The notes under the pieces were generated by a model. It did no database searches and was not told where the DNA came from. It was given only the letters and a program-made list of their open reading frames with translations. A stretch of 64,000 nt of DNA from UBA7236 sp044227505 (GTDB lineage: Bacteria > Bacteroidota > Bacteroidia > Chitinophagales > BACL12). Location: contig JBGAWP010000008.1 in the NCBI GenBank assembly GCA_044227505.1, positions 30,805 to 94,804 on the forward strand, in the 5' to 3' direction. This document shows positions 45,356 through 54,713 of this stretch, piece by piece. The number at the start of each line of letters is the position of its first letter. Position 1 is the stretch's first letter. The position numbers and the translations under genes were made by a program.

Positions 45356-46555
45356 TTGGCAAAAAGCAATGTGAAAAAAATATTCCCATATATCACTAAA
45401 CCCATTCTGATCATTAGTCTGGTAAGTTTATTTACCGATATGGCCAGTGAAATGTTATATCCTGTAATGCCGGTATTTCTTACTTCCATCGGTTTCTCTG
45501 CAGTACTAATTGGTATATTGGAAGGATTTGCGGAAATGATAGCAGGTTTAAGTAAAGGGTATTTCGGACAATTATCGGATGTGCGACAAAAACGATTGCC
45601 ATTTGTTCAGGCAGGATATTTAATGAGTGCAATTTCCAAACCCATGCTGGCAATATTTGCCACTCCTCTATGGATATTTTTTACCAGAACCATCGACCGT
45701 ATTGGAAAAGGATTGCGCACTGCACCACGTGATGCATTATTATCGGCACAATCGTTACCTGCAAACAAGGCTAAGGTTTTTGGATTTCATAGAAGTATGG
45801 ACACATTTGGAGCTGTACTGGGACCATTGATCGCATTGATATTTTTAGCTTATAATCCAGGGGCGTATAAAACATTGTTTGTGATCGCATTCATTCCCGG
45901 AATAGCAGCAGTAATTTTTACCTTGTTTCTAAAAGAAAAAAAGGCTTCACCTTTAGATAAAAAAATTAATTTTTTCTCATTCCTTAAATATATTAAAACT
46001 TCCGACCCTCAATATCGAAAATTATTAATAGGATTATTAATATTTGCTTTAGTTAATAGTTCGGATGTTCTGCTTTTATTAAAAATGAAAGAATCCGGAA
46101 TGCAGGATAGTACCATCATCATGGTGTATATTTTTTATAATTTAGTTTATGCCTTATTATCCTTTCCCGCAGGAATAATTGCCGACAAATTAGGGATAAA
46201 AAAAACGTTTATTTTCGGATTATTTCTCTTCGTTGTTGTATATACAGGATTTTCACTTAGCAACCAGTATTGGGTGTATTGGAGCTTATTTTTCCTTTAC
46301 GGCGTTTATGCTGCGTGCACCGAAGGAATTGCAAAGGCCTGGATCACAAACATCACAGCCGGGCATGAATCAGGGACCGCAATTGGCACTTATGCCTCAC
46401 TTTCGAGTATAGGTGCATTTTTTGCATCTGCCACTGCAGGATTGTTATGGACCCTGTTCAACGCTGAAATTGCTTTTGCCTTTACTGCCATTGTGGTTTT
46501 CATCACAGCCATTTACATGATCGGTGTTCCCTATAAACTTAAAGAAACTGTGTAA
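45356..46555 (+). CDS. Major facilitator superfamily transporter
   Basis: 399 residues, 12 hydrophobic helices. The loop between helices 2 and 3 has GYFGQLSDVRQKR, the family motif A (GxxxDRxGRR-like), and helix 4 TRTIDRIGKGLRTAPRDAL. Helices 7-12 are similarly spaced. The substrate is not evident; the FTRTIDRIGKGLR segment is shared with drug or sugar efflux-like carriers. Start codon TTG at 45356, or GTG at 45371; no ATG precedes the first helix. 14 bp after the haem/copper gene, so in the same run. Confidence 0.85.
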   Translation: MAKSNVKKIFPYITKPILIISLVSLFTDMASEMLYPVMPVFLTSIGFSAVLIGILEGFAEMIAGLSKGYFGQLSDVRQKRLPFVQAGYLMSAISKPMLAIFATPLWIFFTRTIDRIGKGLRTAPRDALLSAQSLPANKAKVFGFHRSMDTFGAVLGPLIALIFLAYNPGAYKTLFVIAFIPGIAAVIFTLFLKEKKASPLDKKINFFSFLKYIKTSDPQYRKLLIGLLIFALVNSSDVLLLLKMKESGMQDSTIIMVYIFYNLVYALLSFPAGIIADKLGIKKTFIFGLFLFVVVYTGFSLSNQYWVYWSLFFLYGVYAACTEGIAKAWITNITAGHESGTAIGTYASLSSIGAFFASATAGLLWTLFNAEIAFAFTAIVVFITAIYMIGVPYKLKETV

Positions 46556-46697
46556 AATGGCTTATTCATTTAATAAAAATCTGATGTATATTCGCCATTG
46601 ATTTGGTACCGATATATGCACAACAGCCTCCATGCTTTATCACAAAATTTAATACATTGGTCCATTGCCTTTTTATATCCTTAATCGTAACTAACAG

Positions 46698-48017
46698 ATG
46701 AAATTAACTGATACGATTAAAAGGACGAATTTAATAACCACAGCCAATCTCACCATTAGAGGGGCAACTCTGATAGGAAAGTTCCTGTTGGTGTACTTTT
46801 TAGCAAAAAACCTAACAGTTGAACAATATGGAGTTTGGGGAATTTTCACCACCTCTATCGCATTATCACTGTATGTAGTGGGGCTTGATTTTTACACCTA
46901 TTCTTCCCGTAGAATCCTGGATTTTGAAGTAGCAGACCGAAGTCCCATGTTGCGCGATCAATTGGTTTTTTATTTTATCAGTTATCTCGTATTATTTCCT
47001 TTTTTAGGGTTACTTTTTGTTTTTAATGTAATAGAGCTCAAGTTTGCCATTTTCTTTTATGCGATCCTGTTATTTGAACACCTTGCCCAAGAGGCGTATC
47101 GCACCTTTGTTGTTTTTTCAAAACCCATCACGGCAAATATTATTTTATTTCTTCGCACAGGTTTTTGGGCTTATGTGTTACTCATACTTTGGATGACCGG
47201 CTTCGATGGGTTGCGTAATTTAAAAACAACATACTTATTTTGGTTGGGAGGAGGAATATCAGCAATTGCTGTTTCGTTGTTTTTTCTTGCAAAAATTAAA
47301 TTCAAATCTGTAAAACATATCCCTATTGATTGGACCTGGATTAAACAGGGTATAAAAGTGAGTGCCTTGTTTTTTATCGGGACGGTAGGTTATAAAGTTA
47401 TCGAATTTGCAGACAGATATTTTATAGATTTTTATCATACCAAAGAAGACGTAGGTGTTTATACATTATATGCAAACATGTGCAATATAATTGAAACATT
47501 TGTTCATACTGCTGTTATCATCACATTTTCTCCCCGGTTGATCGAAACCTTTCATAAAAACAATTACGATTATCGCAAAACACTTGGACAGTTTGCAAAA
47601 CAAGTAGTTGTTTATTCAATTCTAATAGCTATAGCCTTATCCCTGCTTATAATTCCGATGTTCCGGTCGCTGGAAGACCCGCTTTATATGCAAGACTATA
47701 ATGTCTTTCTTGTTTTGGTGGTATCAAAGATCATTTTAAATTTCTCCCTTATATTTCATTATATTTTGTATGTAAGAAAAAATGATTTTCCCATTATTAA
47801 AGCAACTGTATTAGCTGCTGTGATCAATATTTTATTGAATTTCATTCTGATCCCATCCATGAATATTATGGGAGCAGCGCTGGCAACCGTTATCAGCTTC
47901 CTGATCGTTATGTTCATGAAAATGTATTATACACGAAATTTACCCGAAGCAAAACAAATTATTTACCTTCGGTTCTTACGCAAAAGAAAAAAAGTAAAAA
48001 AAAATAATAATGTCTAA
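46698..48017 (+). CDS. Polysaccharide flippase-like protein (MATE/Wzx family)
   Basis: 439 residues, about 12 hydrophobic helices, family of polysaccharide-biosynthesis membrane proteins. The N-terminus has TANLTIRGATLIGKFLLVYFLAKNLTVEQYGVWG, with the amphipathic TVEQYGVWG characteristic of the family, and the C-terminal half FAAVINILLNFILIPSMNIMGAALAT. It flips lipid-linked sugars across the inner membrane. Start of a surface-polysaccharide run with a polymerase-like protein and two glycosyltransferases. Confidence 0.85.
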   Translation: MKLTDTIKRTNLITTANLTIRGATLIGKFLLVYFLAKNLTVEQYGVWGIFTTSIALSLYVVGLDFYTYSSRRILDFEVADRSPMLRDQLVFYFISYLVLFPFLGLLFVFNVIELKFAIFFYAILLFEHLAQEAYRTFVVFSKPITANIILFLRTGFWAYVLLILWMTGFDGLRNLKTTYLFWLGGGISAIAVSLFFLAKIKFKSVKHIPIDWTWIKQGIKVSALFFIGTVGYKVIEFADRYFIDFYHTKEDVGVYTLYANMCNIIETFVHTAVIITFSPRLIETFHKNNYDYRKTLGQFAKQVVVYSILIAIALSLLIIPMFRSLEDPLYMQDYNVFLVLVVSKIILNFSLIFHYILYVRKNDFPIIKATVLAAVINILLNFILIPSMNIMGAALATVISFLIVMFMKMYYTRNLPEAKQIIYLRFLRKRKKVKKNNNV

Positions 48018-48032
48018 ATTGACCCTTGTGCA

Positions 48033-49247
48033 ATGAAACAGTATTTTGAAAATATAGAGTGGTGGGATTACATGTTATTTCTCGTGTATAATGGTATATT
48101 CTGTTATTTGTTATTTCGTATCGGGGATGTGTTTTTTGATATCAACAAAAAGGCCCTCCGAGTTTTTCTTCTTATTTTTCAAGTGTATTTTTTAATTATC
48201 ATTTTAGATAGCTTTTTCGATTTTTTACCGTATTTACCCGATACAGATCTTTATTCTTACATGATCAGCAGTGGCCAGTACCCCGAAACAAGTTCAGAAA
48301 ATATTTTAGTATTATATTATTTCAGTTTGTTTATAGGCCTGATCTGTTTGAATTCACCCGTAATTTATATATTCTTCTGCATTTTTTTATACATTCTGGC
48401 TTTGATGATCTTTCTTCGGGCCTGGAAAAAGATCAACCCAACGTTTTCGCATCTTGATGAAATTACTTTTTCACTGCTGTGTTTTTTATGGCCCGCTGCT
48501 TCCATTTATTTAACAGTTCCACTAAGAGAAGCTTTTGTAATTTTTGGATTCGCGGTATTTTTTAATGGGTTTTTACATTTTATTTACCACCAACAATGGA
48601 AAGCATTAATATTTGGAAGTATACTTATTTGTGCCATTCGTTTGCAACTGATCGTTTTTGTTTTTCCGGTATTAGGCGCATTGCTTGTATATAAATTGAA
48701 GATCAATAAACTATTTAAGGCTTCTATCCTGCTTGTAACAATACTTATTGCAGTTTTAACTGTTCGGTATGTATTGGTGGAAAAACCACTCTCCCCCCAA
48801 ACAATGGCAGAACTGAGAAACGTAAACATCAGCAATGCCGGTCCGCTGGGATATGGAAATGTACAATGGGATTCTTATGCTGATATGGTCAGGGATTATC
48901 CATTTATAATCGGACAGTTCCTTTTTTCACCGTTACCGATTTTTGTTGATCACAATCCGTTTTCAACTTTAATTCCTTTCTTAGATCTGATATTCATGAT
49001 TTTTTTATTGATCGTGATTTTTTCCAGATTTAAATTTCATGTCAAAAACCACCTTGCTATTTTATTATTCCTTCTATTTTATATTATTCTGTTTGGTGGT
49101 TATGAATACCATATCACAGGCGCAGTTAGGCATAGAATGCCGATTATCCTGATATTTATTTTATTAGCCACCCCAACAATAAGTAAACTGTTATTTAAGA
49201 AAAAAATACATGAAAAAACTGAGCATATTGCTGTCGACAATAAATGA
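48033..49247 (+). CDS. Polytopic membrane protein, possible oligosaccharide polymerase (Wzy-like)
   Basis: 404 residues, about ten hydrophobic helices and a large loop around residues 235-290 (PLSPQTMAELRNVNISNAGPLG). The PLREA motif (PLREAFVIFG) is similar to that of Wzy/EpsG-like polymerases, and the context (flippase upstream, GT2 downstream) agrees. Sequence of such polymerases is too variable to prove it. Its 3' end overlaps the next gene by 38 bp. Confidence 0.65.
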   Translation: MKQYFENIEWWDYMLFLVYNGIFCYLLFRIGDVFFDINKKALRVFLLIFQVYFLIIILDSFFDFLPYLPDTDLYSYMISSGQYPETSSENILVLYYFSLFIGLICLNSPVIYIFFCIFLYILALMIFLRAWKKINPTFSHLDEITFSLLCFLWPAASIYLTVPLREAFVIFGFAVFFNGFLHFIYHQQWKALIFGSILICAIRLQLIVFVFPVLGALLVYKLKINKLFKASILLVTILIAVLTVRYVLVEKPLSPQTMAELRNVNISNAGPLGYGNVQWDSYADMVRDYPFIIGQFLFSPLPIFVDHNPFSTLIPFLDLIFMIFLLIVIFSRFKFHVKNHLAILLFLLFYIILFGGYEYHITGAVRHRMPIILIFILLATPTISKLLFKKKIHEKTEHIAVDNK

Positions 49248-50022
49248 CAGAATTTATGCAGCCGAATCCATTTTACTTCAGCAATTTGAAGACAGTGAAT
49301 TTATTGTTGTACACCAAATAACAGACAACACGAATGCTGACAAATACGGATCATTTTACGACAAGTTTAACCGGGGGAATATTAAATTTATCACCAGGTT
49401 TGAAAAAGGTACAGGCCGAAGCCGAAATTGTGCAATGGAAAGTGCGAACGGTGAATTATTTTACTTATGTGATGACGATCTTATTTTTAAAAAAGATTTT
49501 TATAAGAAAATAATAGAGGCCTCAGAAACATTTCAAACTGCAGATATATTAACCTTTAAAATTGAGACCACTGATCTTCAGCCCTATAAAAATTATCCTG
49601 TCAATTCGTTTACACATACACTGCGTAGCTGTGCAACCGTTTCAATAGTAGAAATGGTGATAAGGAGAACAGCATATCAAAAGGGACTGGTAAAATTTGA
49701 TGAAAGGTTTGGTTTGGGCACAAAATACAACACCGGAGAAGAATTTGTGATGCTCAGCGACGGTCTTAAAAAAGGGCTAAATGCCGTATATGTTCCCGAA
49801 TATATTGTACAACACCCGCCGGTTAGCTCAGGAAAAATATTTAATACCGAAGTTGCATTCGACAAAGGTGCAATGATAGCTAAAGTATATGGATGGAAAT
49901 TTTTGATGATAGACGGTTTATTTGCATTGCGAAAGTATCGGGAATATAAAAAGTCATTAGGATTGTTTAGTTTTATTTACAACATATATAAAGGGAGTTT
50001 TAAATTTTTACAAAATGGTTGA
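49210..50022 (+). CDS. GT2 family glycosyltransferase
   Basis: 270 residues. The GT-A start is SILLSTINDRIYAAESILLQQ, the donor site FYLCDDDLIFKKDF (DDD, the metal-binding DxD) and the FEKGTGRSRNCAMESANGE segment. A C-terminal region with FDERFGLGTKYNTGEEFVM carries the catalytic ED-like residues. It adds a sugar to a lipid-linked glycan in the cytoplasm. It starts inside the polymerase-like gene and its end overlaps the next GT2 by 8 bp. Confidence 0.88.
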   Translation: MKKLSILLSTINDRIYAAESILLQQFEDSEFIVVHQITDNTNADKYGSFYDKFNRGNIKFITRFEKGTGRSRNCAMESANGELFYLCDDDLIFKKDFYKKIIEASETFQTADILTFKIETTDLQPYKNYPVNSFTHTLRSCATVSIVEMVIRRTAYQKGLVKFDERFGLGTKYNTGEEFVMLSDGLKKGLNAVYVPEYIVQHPPVSSGKIFNTEVAFDKGAMIAKVYGWKFLMIDGLFALRKYREYKKSLGLFSFIYNIYKGSFKFLQNG

Positions 50023-50773
50023 ACCACTCGTATCCATTATAATGCCAGTGTATAATTCTGAACGCTTTTTGGAAGATGCAATACGTTCAGTTATTAACCA
50101 GATCTACCTTAATTGGGAACTTTGGTTAATAGATGATAACAGCAGTGATAATTCAAAACAAATTATTTCAAACTTCACTGCCATAGATAAACGGATTAAA
50201 AGTATTTTACTCACCGTGAATAGTGGAGCTGCAATTGCCCGAAATACTGCAATTACAAGATCCGTAGGGAAATATATCGCATTTTTAGATGCCGACGACA
50301 TTTGGTTACCGGAAAAATTGTTGAATCAGATCAATTTTATGGAAATGAATGAACGTTCATTCACTTTCACTTCCTATGCTATAATGGATGAAAATGGCAA
50401 GGATTTGAAGAGGACCATTGCAGCACCCGAAACGGTACGTTACAAGCAATTACTGAAAAATAATACCTTAGGCTGTTTAACAGCAGTTTATAACAGTGAA
50501 AAATTAGGCAAAATGTTAATGCCCGAAATTCGCAAACGTCAGGATTACGGTCTCTGGCTCAATATCCTCAAAAAAGGTGTGATTGGATACGGATTACAAG
50601 AAACTCTTGCAATGTACCGCACTGGAGATACTTCACTCTCCAACAAAAAAATGAATGTATTAAAGTATAATTGGATATTACTGAGAAAACATCAGCATTT
50701 ATCTTTTTTCGTTACGTTGTATTATTTTATATTTTTCCTTTTTAACAAGACACTAAAATATTTAAAATCATGA
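50015..50773 (+). CDS. GT2 family glycosyltransferase
   Basis: 252 residues, one GT-A domain: IIMPVYNSERFLEDAIRSV, LWLIDDNSSDNSKQ, VNSGAAIARNTAITRSVGKYIAFLDADDIWLPEKL (DAD is the metal site). The C-terminal QRQDYGLWLNILKKG-like segment (RKRQDYGLWLNILKKG) is typical of group 2 enzymes in capsule or LPS O-chain loci. The donor sugar is unknown. Overlaps its neighbours on both sides. Confidence 0.9.
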   Translation: MVEPLVSIIMPVYNSERFLEDAIRSVINQIYLNWELWLIDDNSSDNSKQIISNFTAIDKRIKSILLTVNSGAAIARNTAITRSVGKYIAFLDADDIWLPEKLLNQINFMEMNERSFTFTSYAIMDENGKDLKRTIAAPETVRYKQLLKNNTLGCLTAVYNSEKLGKMLMPEIRKRQDYGLWLNILKKGVIGYGLQETLAMYRTGDTSLSNKKMNVLKYNWILLRKHQHLSFFVTLYYFIFFLFNKTLKYLKS

Positions 50774-51432
50774 GTAAGGCAATAATTTTTGGTTCAACAG
50801 GATTAACAGGTTCTGCTTTACTAAAACATCTGATTGAAGATAAATATTATTCTGAAATAGTTTGTTTTGTCCGAAAAGATATAAAATCGACAAATACTGA
50901 AGTAAGATATACTACGACCGATTTTAAAGATCTGCAAAAATTCGGAAATGAATTTGAAAATGCAGATGTGTATTGTTGTCTGGGTACCACCATTAAAAAA
51001 GTGAACTACGATAAAGAAAAATTTAAGGAAGCTGATCTGTATAATCCATTGTTGATTGCAAATTGTGTTAAAAAGTATAATTCTCAACAATTGCTGATCA
51101 TTTCAGCATTAGGAGCAAATAGTCGATCTTCCATTTTTTACAATAGGGTAAAAGGGGAACTTCAGGATAAATTATTTGCTCTCAAGCTTCATTCACTTCA
51201 CATATTACAACCTTCGTTGCTGGTTGGTGACAGAATTGAAAAAAGAGCCGGAGAACGCATCGGAGAAATAGTATTAAACTTCTGTAAACCTTTATTAATT
51301 GGATCTTTAAAAAAATATCGGGCCATAAAAGTTTCCGCAATTGCAAAAGCCATGTTAAAATTGGCAAAAGAGCACAAGAAAGGTGAGTATATTTATACAT
51401 CTGACCTCATACAACAAATTGCTGATGCGTAA
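50770..51432 (+). CDS. NAD(P)-binding protein, TIP30/HTATIP2-like
   Basis: 220 residues with a Rossmann fold: IIFGSTGLTGSALLKHLIED (GxxGxxG), ADVYCCLGTTIKKVNYDKEKF and LLIISALGANSRSSIFYNRVKGELQ, in which YxxxK (YNRVK) can act as the SDR Tyr-Lys pair. Similar to the CC3/TIP30 branch of atypical SDRs. The start overlaps the GT2 stop by 4 bp. Function not clear; its position after GT2 may not reflect a role in polysaccharide synthesis. Confidence 0.8.
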   Translation: MSKAIIFGSTGLTGSALLKHLIEDKYYSEIVCFVRKDIKSTNTEVRYTTTDFKDLQKFGNEFENADVYCCLGTTIKKVNYDKEKFKEADLYNPLLIANCVKKYNSQQLLIISALGANSRSSIFYNRVKGELQDKLFALKLHSLHILQPSLLVGDRIEKRAGERIGEIVLNFCKPLLIGSLKKYRAIKVSAIAKAMLKLAKEHKKGEYIYTSDLIQQIADA

Positions 51433-52357
51433 TTCCACCAAAGAAAATATTACAGCATTTATTAAAAAGGGTGCAGCAGATGCAGGTTTTTCTTATTGTG
51501 GTATATCAAAAGCAGGACAATTGGATGATGAAGCGCGATTATTGGAAAAGTGGCTAAATCAGAATCGCCATGGCAAAATGTTTTATATGGAGAATCATTT
51601 TGACATGCGGATCGATCCTACCAAGTTAGTTCCGGATTCCAAATCGGTGATAAGTTTAATGTATAATTATTTTCCGGAAAAAAAACAAACGCACGATGCA
51701 GGATATTTCGTTTCTACCTATGCCTACGGAGAAGATTATCACGTTGTTATAAAAGATAAATTATATCAATTTATTGAGGAGATAAAAAAAATTGCAGGTG
51801 ATTTTCACGCCAGAGTATTTGTTGATTCAGCTCCCGTTCTTGAAAAAGCATGGGCACAAAAAAGCGGACTTGGCTGGCAGGGAAAAAATACCAATATAAT
51901 AAACCCGCGTTCAGGTTCCTTTTTTTTTCTTGCAGAAATTATTTGCGATCTCGAGCTGATATATGATGGACCTATAAAAGATTATTGCGGAACATGCACA
52001 GCCTGCATAGATGCTTGTCCAACCGATGCGCTGCATGATCCCTATCTTATCGATGCTAATAAATGCATCTCTTACCTGACCATTGAGCTTAAAGATGAAT
52101 TTATTTCATCTGAGTTTAAAGGCAAAATGGATGACCGGATATTCGGATGTGATATCTGTCAGGATGTTTGCCCCTGGAATCGTTTTTCCACTCCGCATAA
52201 AGAAAATAAATTTGACCCAAAACCGGAATTATTGCAGTTTAATCAAAAGGATTGGGAGGAATTATCCGAAACAACATTCAACAAAATATTTAAAGATTCT
52301 GCGATTAAGAGAACAAAATTTAAAGGTTTAAAACGCAATATTGATTTTTTGCAGTAA
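51425..52357 (+). CDS. queG: Epoxyqueuosine reductase
   Basis: 310 residues from the ATG at 51425, overlapping the previous stop by 8 bp; the frame from 51383 would read into the neighbour. Cobalamin-dependent reductase that finishes queuosine in tRNA by converting epoxyqueuosine. Two [4Fe-4S] motifs are CGTCTACIDACP and CDICQDVCP; RVFVDSAPVLEKAWAQKSGLGWQGKN and HMDMRIDP-like NHFDMRIDPTKLVP are family features. The other que genes are not in the window. Confidence 0.93.
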   Translation: MRNSTKENITAFIKKGAADAGFSYCGISKAGQLDDEARLLEKWLNQNRHGKMFYMENHFDMRIDPTKLVPDSKSVISLMYNYFPEKKQTHDAGYFVSTYAYGEDYHVVIKDKLYQFIEEIKKIAGDFHARVFVDSAPVLEKAWAQKSGLGWQGKNTNIINPRSGSFFFLAEIICDLELIYDGPIKDYCGTCTACIDACPTDALHDPYLIDANKCISYLTIELKDEFISSEFKGKMDDRIFGCDICQDVCPWNRFSTPHKENKFDPKPELLQFNQKDWEELSETTFNKIFKDSAIKRTKFKGLKRNIDFLQ

Positions 52358-52361
52358 ATGA

Positions 52362-53588
52362 TCATTCCGCAATTAACTTATCGAGAAATTCCTCAAAATC
52401 TTTACGAAATTCTATAAAAATATCTCCGGTAGCAGGTCCGCTGAAGCCTGTGTAAATTTCCACAACTTCATGTTTCTTATTTAGGATTATTGTTGTTGGA
52501 AAACTCATAACTTTATTTAACATCGGCAAAGCAGCACTTGCATCCTTAGGTAGTCCGGCATTTAATATCGTGTATTCAATACCAAAATATAGTCTTTCTT
52601 TTTCAATATTCTTTTTAAATGTTTCCTTATCGGGTTTACGCTCAAATGACAAAGCAATAATTGCAAGGTCAGCTTGTTTATATTTTTCTTCCAACTCACT
52701 CAAGTAACTTGCTTCATCCATGCAATTTGGACACCAGCTACCTGTTATTAATACGATTATAACCTTATCTTCAAATTGTGCATCATCCAAGGAAACAATA
52801 TTTCCATTTTCATCGGGAAAAGAAAATCCGAATTTTGCATTCTCGTCATCCAGGAATGTAAGTGATGTAGGATCCGGTAATTTTGCATTTTCATCTCTTA
52901 TTGCGGTAAATGAAGCAGTATAATGTCGTCCACTCCACCAATTACCACTTAATATTTTATCATCTATAATTTTTCCTTTAAATAAAAAGGCATGTGAACC
53001 ATCAAAGGCAGAAAGGAAAAAACTATCAGCACTCACTTCTCCGGCCAAAAAACGATAATCACCTGTGGTGGTCAAAAATGTTCCTTTCAAATGAGTTCCT
53101 TCCTGTATGAAAATACCAACGGTCTCGTCACTGCTTGTTTCGTCAGAAAATTTGGTTGCCCACTTGCCGGAAATATTTTCTTTTGATAAAACCGGTGTTT
53201 TTACAAATCGATACTTGTCATATACCTCCGCATCAAATTTCAGATAATAATTACCAGGTCTGGAATGATCGTACCATATACCGGTTATTTTTTCCATTAA
53301 TTCATCTTGAAAAACAGCCCGGATGCGAGTATCAAAAACAGGGAAAATGAGATCAAAAGAATCGTTCATTTTATAAATAAAGGTATTGGAAATATGTTCC
53401 TGGCCATTCATGACTGTAAATGAACCCTTGCCGTTTTCATGGATACTCAATTCCAACTCAAATGGTAATTCGCCTCCCGGAGTAAGCAAAACCGCCCTGT
53501 ATTTTCTATTTAATTCAGGTGTATGATTGCCTAAAAGCAATGAAAATCTGCCTATCAAAAGCAAAACTGCGATCAATTTTAATTTCAT
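52362..53588 (-). CDS. TlpA-like thioredoxin-domain protein
   Basis: 408 residues with a signal peptide (MKLKLIAVLLLIGRFSLLLGN). A long N-terminal region (about residues 25-265) is rich in strands (YRAVLLTPGGELPFELELSI, KGTFLTTTGDYRFLAGEV) and resembles the DUF4369-like/lipocalin-shaped leader of Bacteroidota TlpA proteins. The C-terminal domain has the thioredoxin motif TGSWCPNCMDEASYL and the cis-Pro loop SFPTTIILNKKHEVVEIYTG. It probably reduces periplasmic disulfides. Convergent end 4 bp from queG; diverges from mnmH. Confidence 0.85.
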   Translation of the reverse strand: MKLKLIAVLLLIGRFSLLLGNHTPELNRKYRAVLLTPGGELPFELELSIHENGKGSFTVMNGQEHISNTFIYKMNDSFDLIFPVFDTRIRAVFQDELMEKITGIWYDHSRPGNYYLKFDAEVYDKYRFVKTPVLSKENISGKWATKFSDETSSDETVGIFIQEGTHLKGTFLTTTGDYRFLAGEVSADSFFLSAFDGSHAFLFKGKIIDDKILSGNWWSGRHYTASFTAIRDENAKLPDPTSLTFLDDENAKFGFSFPDENGNIVSLDDAQFEDKVIIVLITGSWCPNCMDEASYLSELEEKYKQADLAIIALSFERKPDKETFKKNIEKERLYFGIEYTILNAGLPKDASAALPMLNKVMSFPTTIILNKKHEVVEIYTGFSGPATGDIFIEFRKDFEEFLDKLIAE

Positions 53589-53603
53589 TGTGTAAGTTTA
53601 CAG

Positions 53604-53611
53604 CAAAGTTA
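53604..53611 (-). promoter_or_regulatory. -7 box of the TlpA-like gene
   Basis: CAAAGTTA on the plus strand reads TAACTTTG on the minus strand, 15 bases before the gene's ATG. It lies within the short space between the two divergent genes. Confidence 0.45.
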
Positions 53612-53616
53612 ATTTA

Positions 53617-54675
53617 TTGTATAAAGAAATATCTATACAACAATATCTCGAAAAGGCTCAAAAAGTTCAGATAATTGATGTCCGCTCACCAAAGGAATTT
53701 AACCATGCACATATTCCGGGTGCTATAAATCTGCCCTTATTTGATGATTCGGAACGCGCTATAGTTGGCACTTCCTACAAACAGGAAGGAAGGGAAGCTG
53801 CCATATTAAAAGGATTAGCAATTGTAGGGCCCAAAATGGCACCTATGGTTGCAGAAATAAAAGAACAATTTAGCGATAAAAAGATAGTTCTGCATTGTTG
53901 GAGAGGCGGAATGCGCAGTAAAAGTGTAGCAACCTTATTTTCCTTTTGCGGCATTGATACCGAAGTAATAAAGGGTGGTTACAAAACCTATCGCAAAGGA
54001 GTTCAAGATCTTTTTAATAAAAAATTTGAATATTTTATATTAGGTGGCAGAACAGGCAGTGCAAAAACTAAGATCTTACATGAACTGAATAAACTTGAAG
54101 AACAGGTTATAGATCTCGAAAAACTGGCCAATCATAAAGGAAGCGCATTTGGAGAATTAGGGGAAGAACCTCAGCCGTCAACAGAAATGTTTGAAAATTT
54201 ATTATTTGAAAAATTGCGACAAATGGATGTCAACAAAAAAATATGGCTGGAAGATGAAAGCCATCTTATCGGAACAGTTTTTATTCCGGAAAGTATTTGG
54301 CAGCAAATGAGAACGGCACCGGTTATTTATTGCAATTTCCCAACTGAGGAAAGATTAAAATTTTTAGTGGAAACGTACGGTCATTTTGCAAAGGAAGGAG
54401 TTATAAATTCTGTAAATAAAATTACAAAGCGGTTGGGCGGACAACATGCTAAAGCCGCATTGGAATTTTATGAGGCAGGGAATTTATATGAAGCAACTAA
54501 AATAGTACTTGTATATTACGATAAATCATATAATTACGGACTATCTCAGCGTATTCCTGAAAACATATTTGAATTAATGATGGACCAAATTTCACCTGCT
54601 GAAAATGCAAAAGAAATATTGTATTTTGCAAACAACATTCACATTAAGAAACTATTAAATACTACAGGCAGTTAA
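53617..54675 (+). CDS. mnmH: tRNA 2-selenouridine synthase
   Basis: 352 residues; replaces the sulfur of 2-thiouridine at the wobble position of tRNA Lys/Glu/Gln with selenium from selenophosphate, via a geranylated intermediate. The rhodanese domain has IIDVRSPKEFNHAHIPGAINLP and the catalytic C94 in VLHCWRGGMRS. The P-loop GGRTGSAKT is at 143-151. The start is TTG at 53617: the conserved DVRSPKEF begins 20 residues later and no ATG precedes it. selD follows 38 bp downstream. Confidence 0.94.
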   Translation: MYKEISIQQYLEKAQKVQIIDVRSPKEFNHAHIPGAINLPLFDDSERAIVGTSYKQEGREAAILKGLAIVGPKMAPMVAEIKEQFSDKKIVLHCWRGGMRSKSVATLFSFCGIDTEVIKGGYKTYRKGVQDLFNKKFEYFILGGRTGSAKTKILHELNKLEEQVIDLEKLANHKGSAFGELGEEPQPSTEMFENLLFEKLRQMDVNKKIWLEDESHLIGTVFIPESIWQQMRTAPVIYCNFPTEERLKFLVETYGHFAKEGVINSVNKITKRLGGQHAKAALEFYEAGNLYEATKIVLVYYDKSYNYGLSQRIPENIFELMMDQISPAENAKEILYFANNIHIKKLLNTTGS

Positions 54676-54713
54676 TAATACGATTAATAAAGTTTTAATA
54701 AAAATAATATAAA

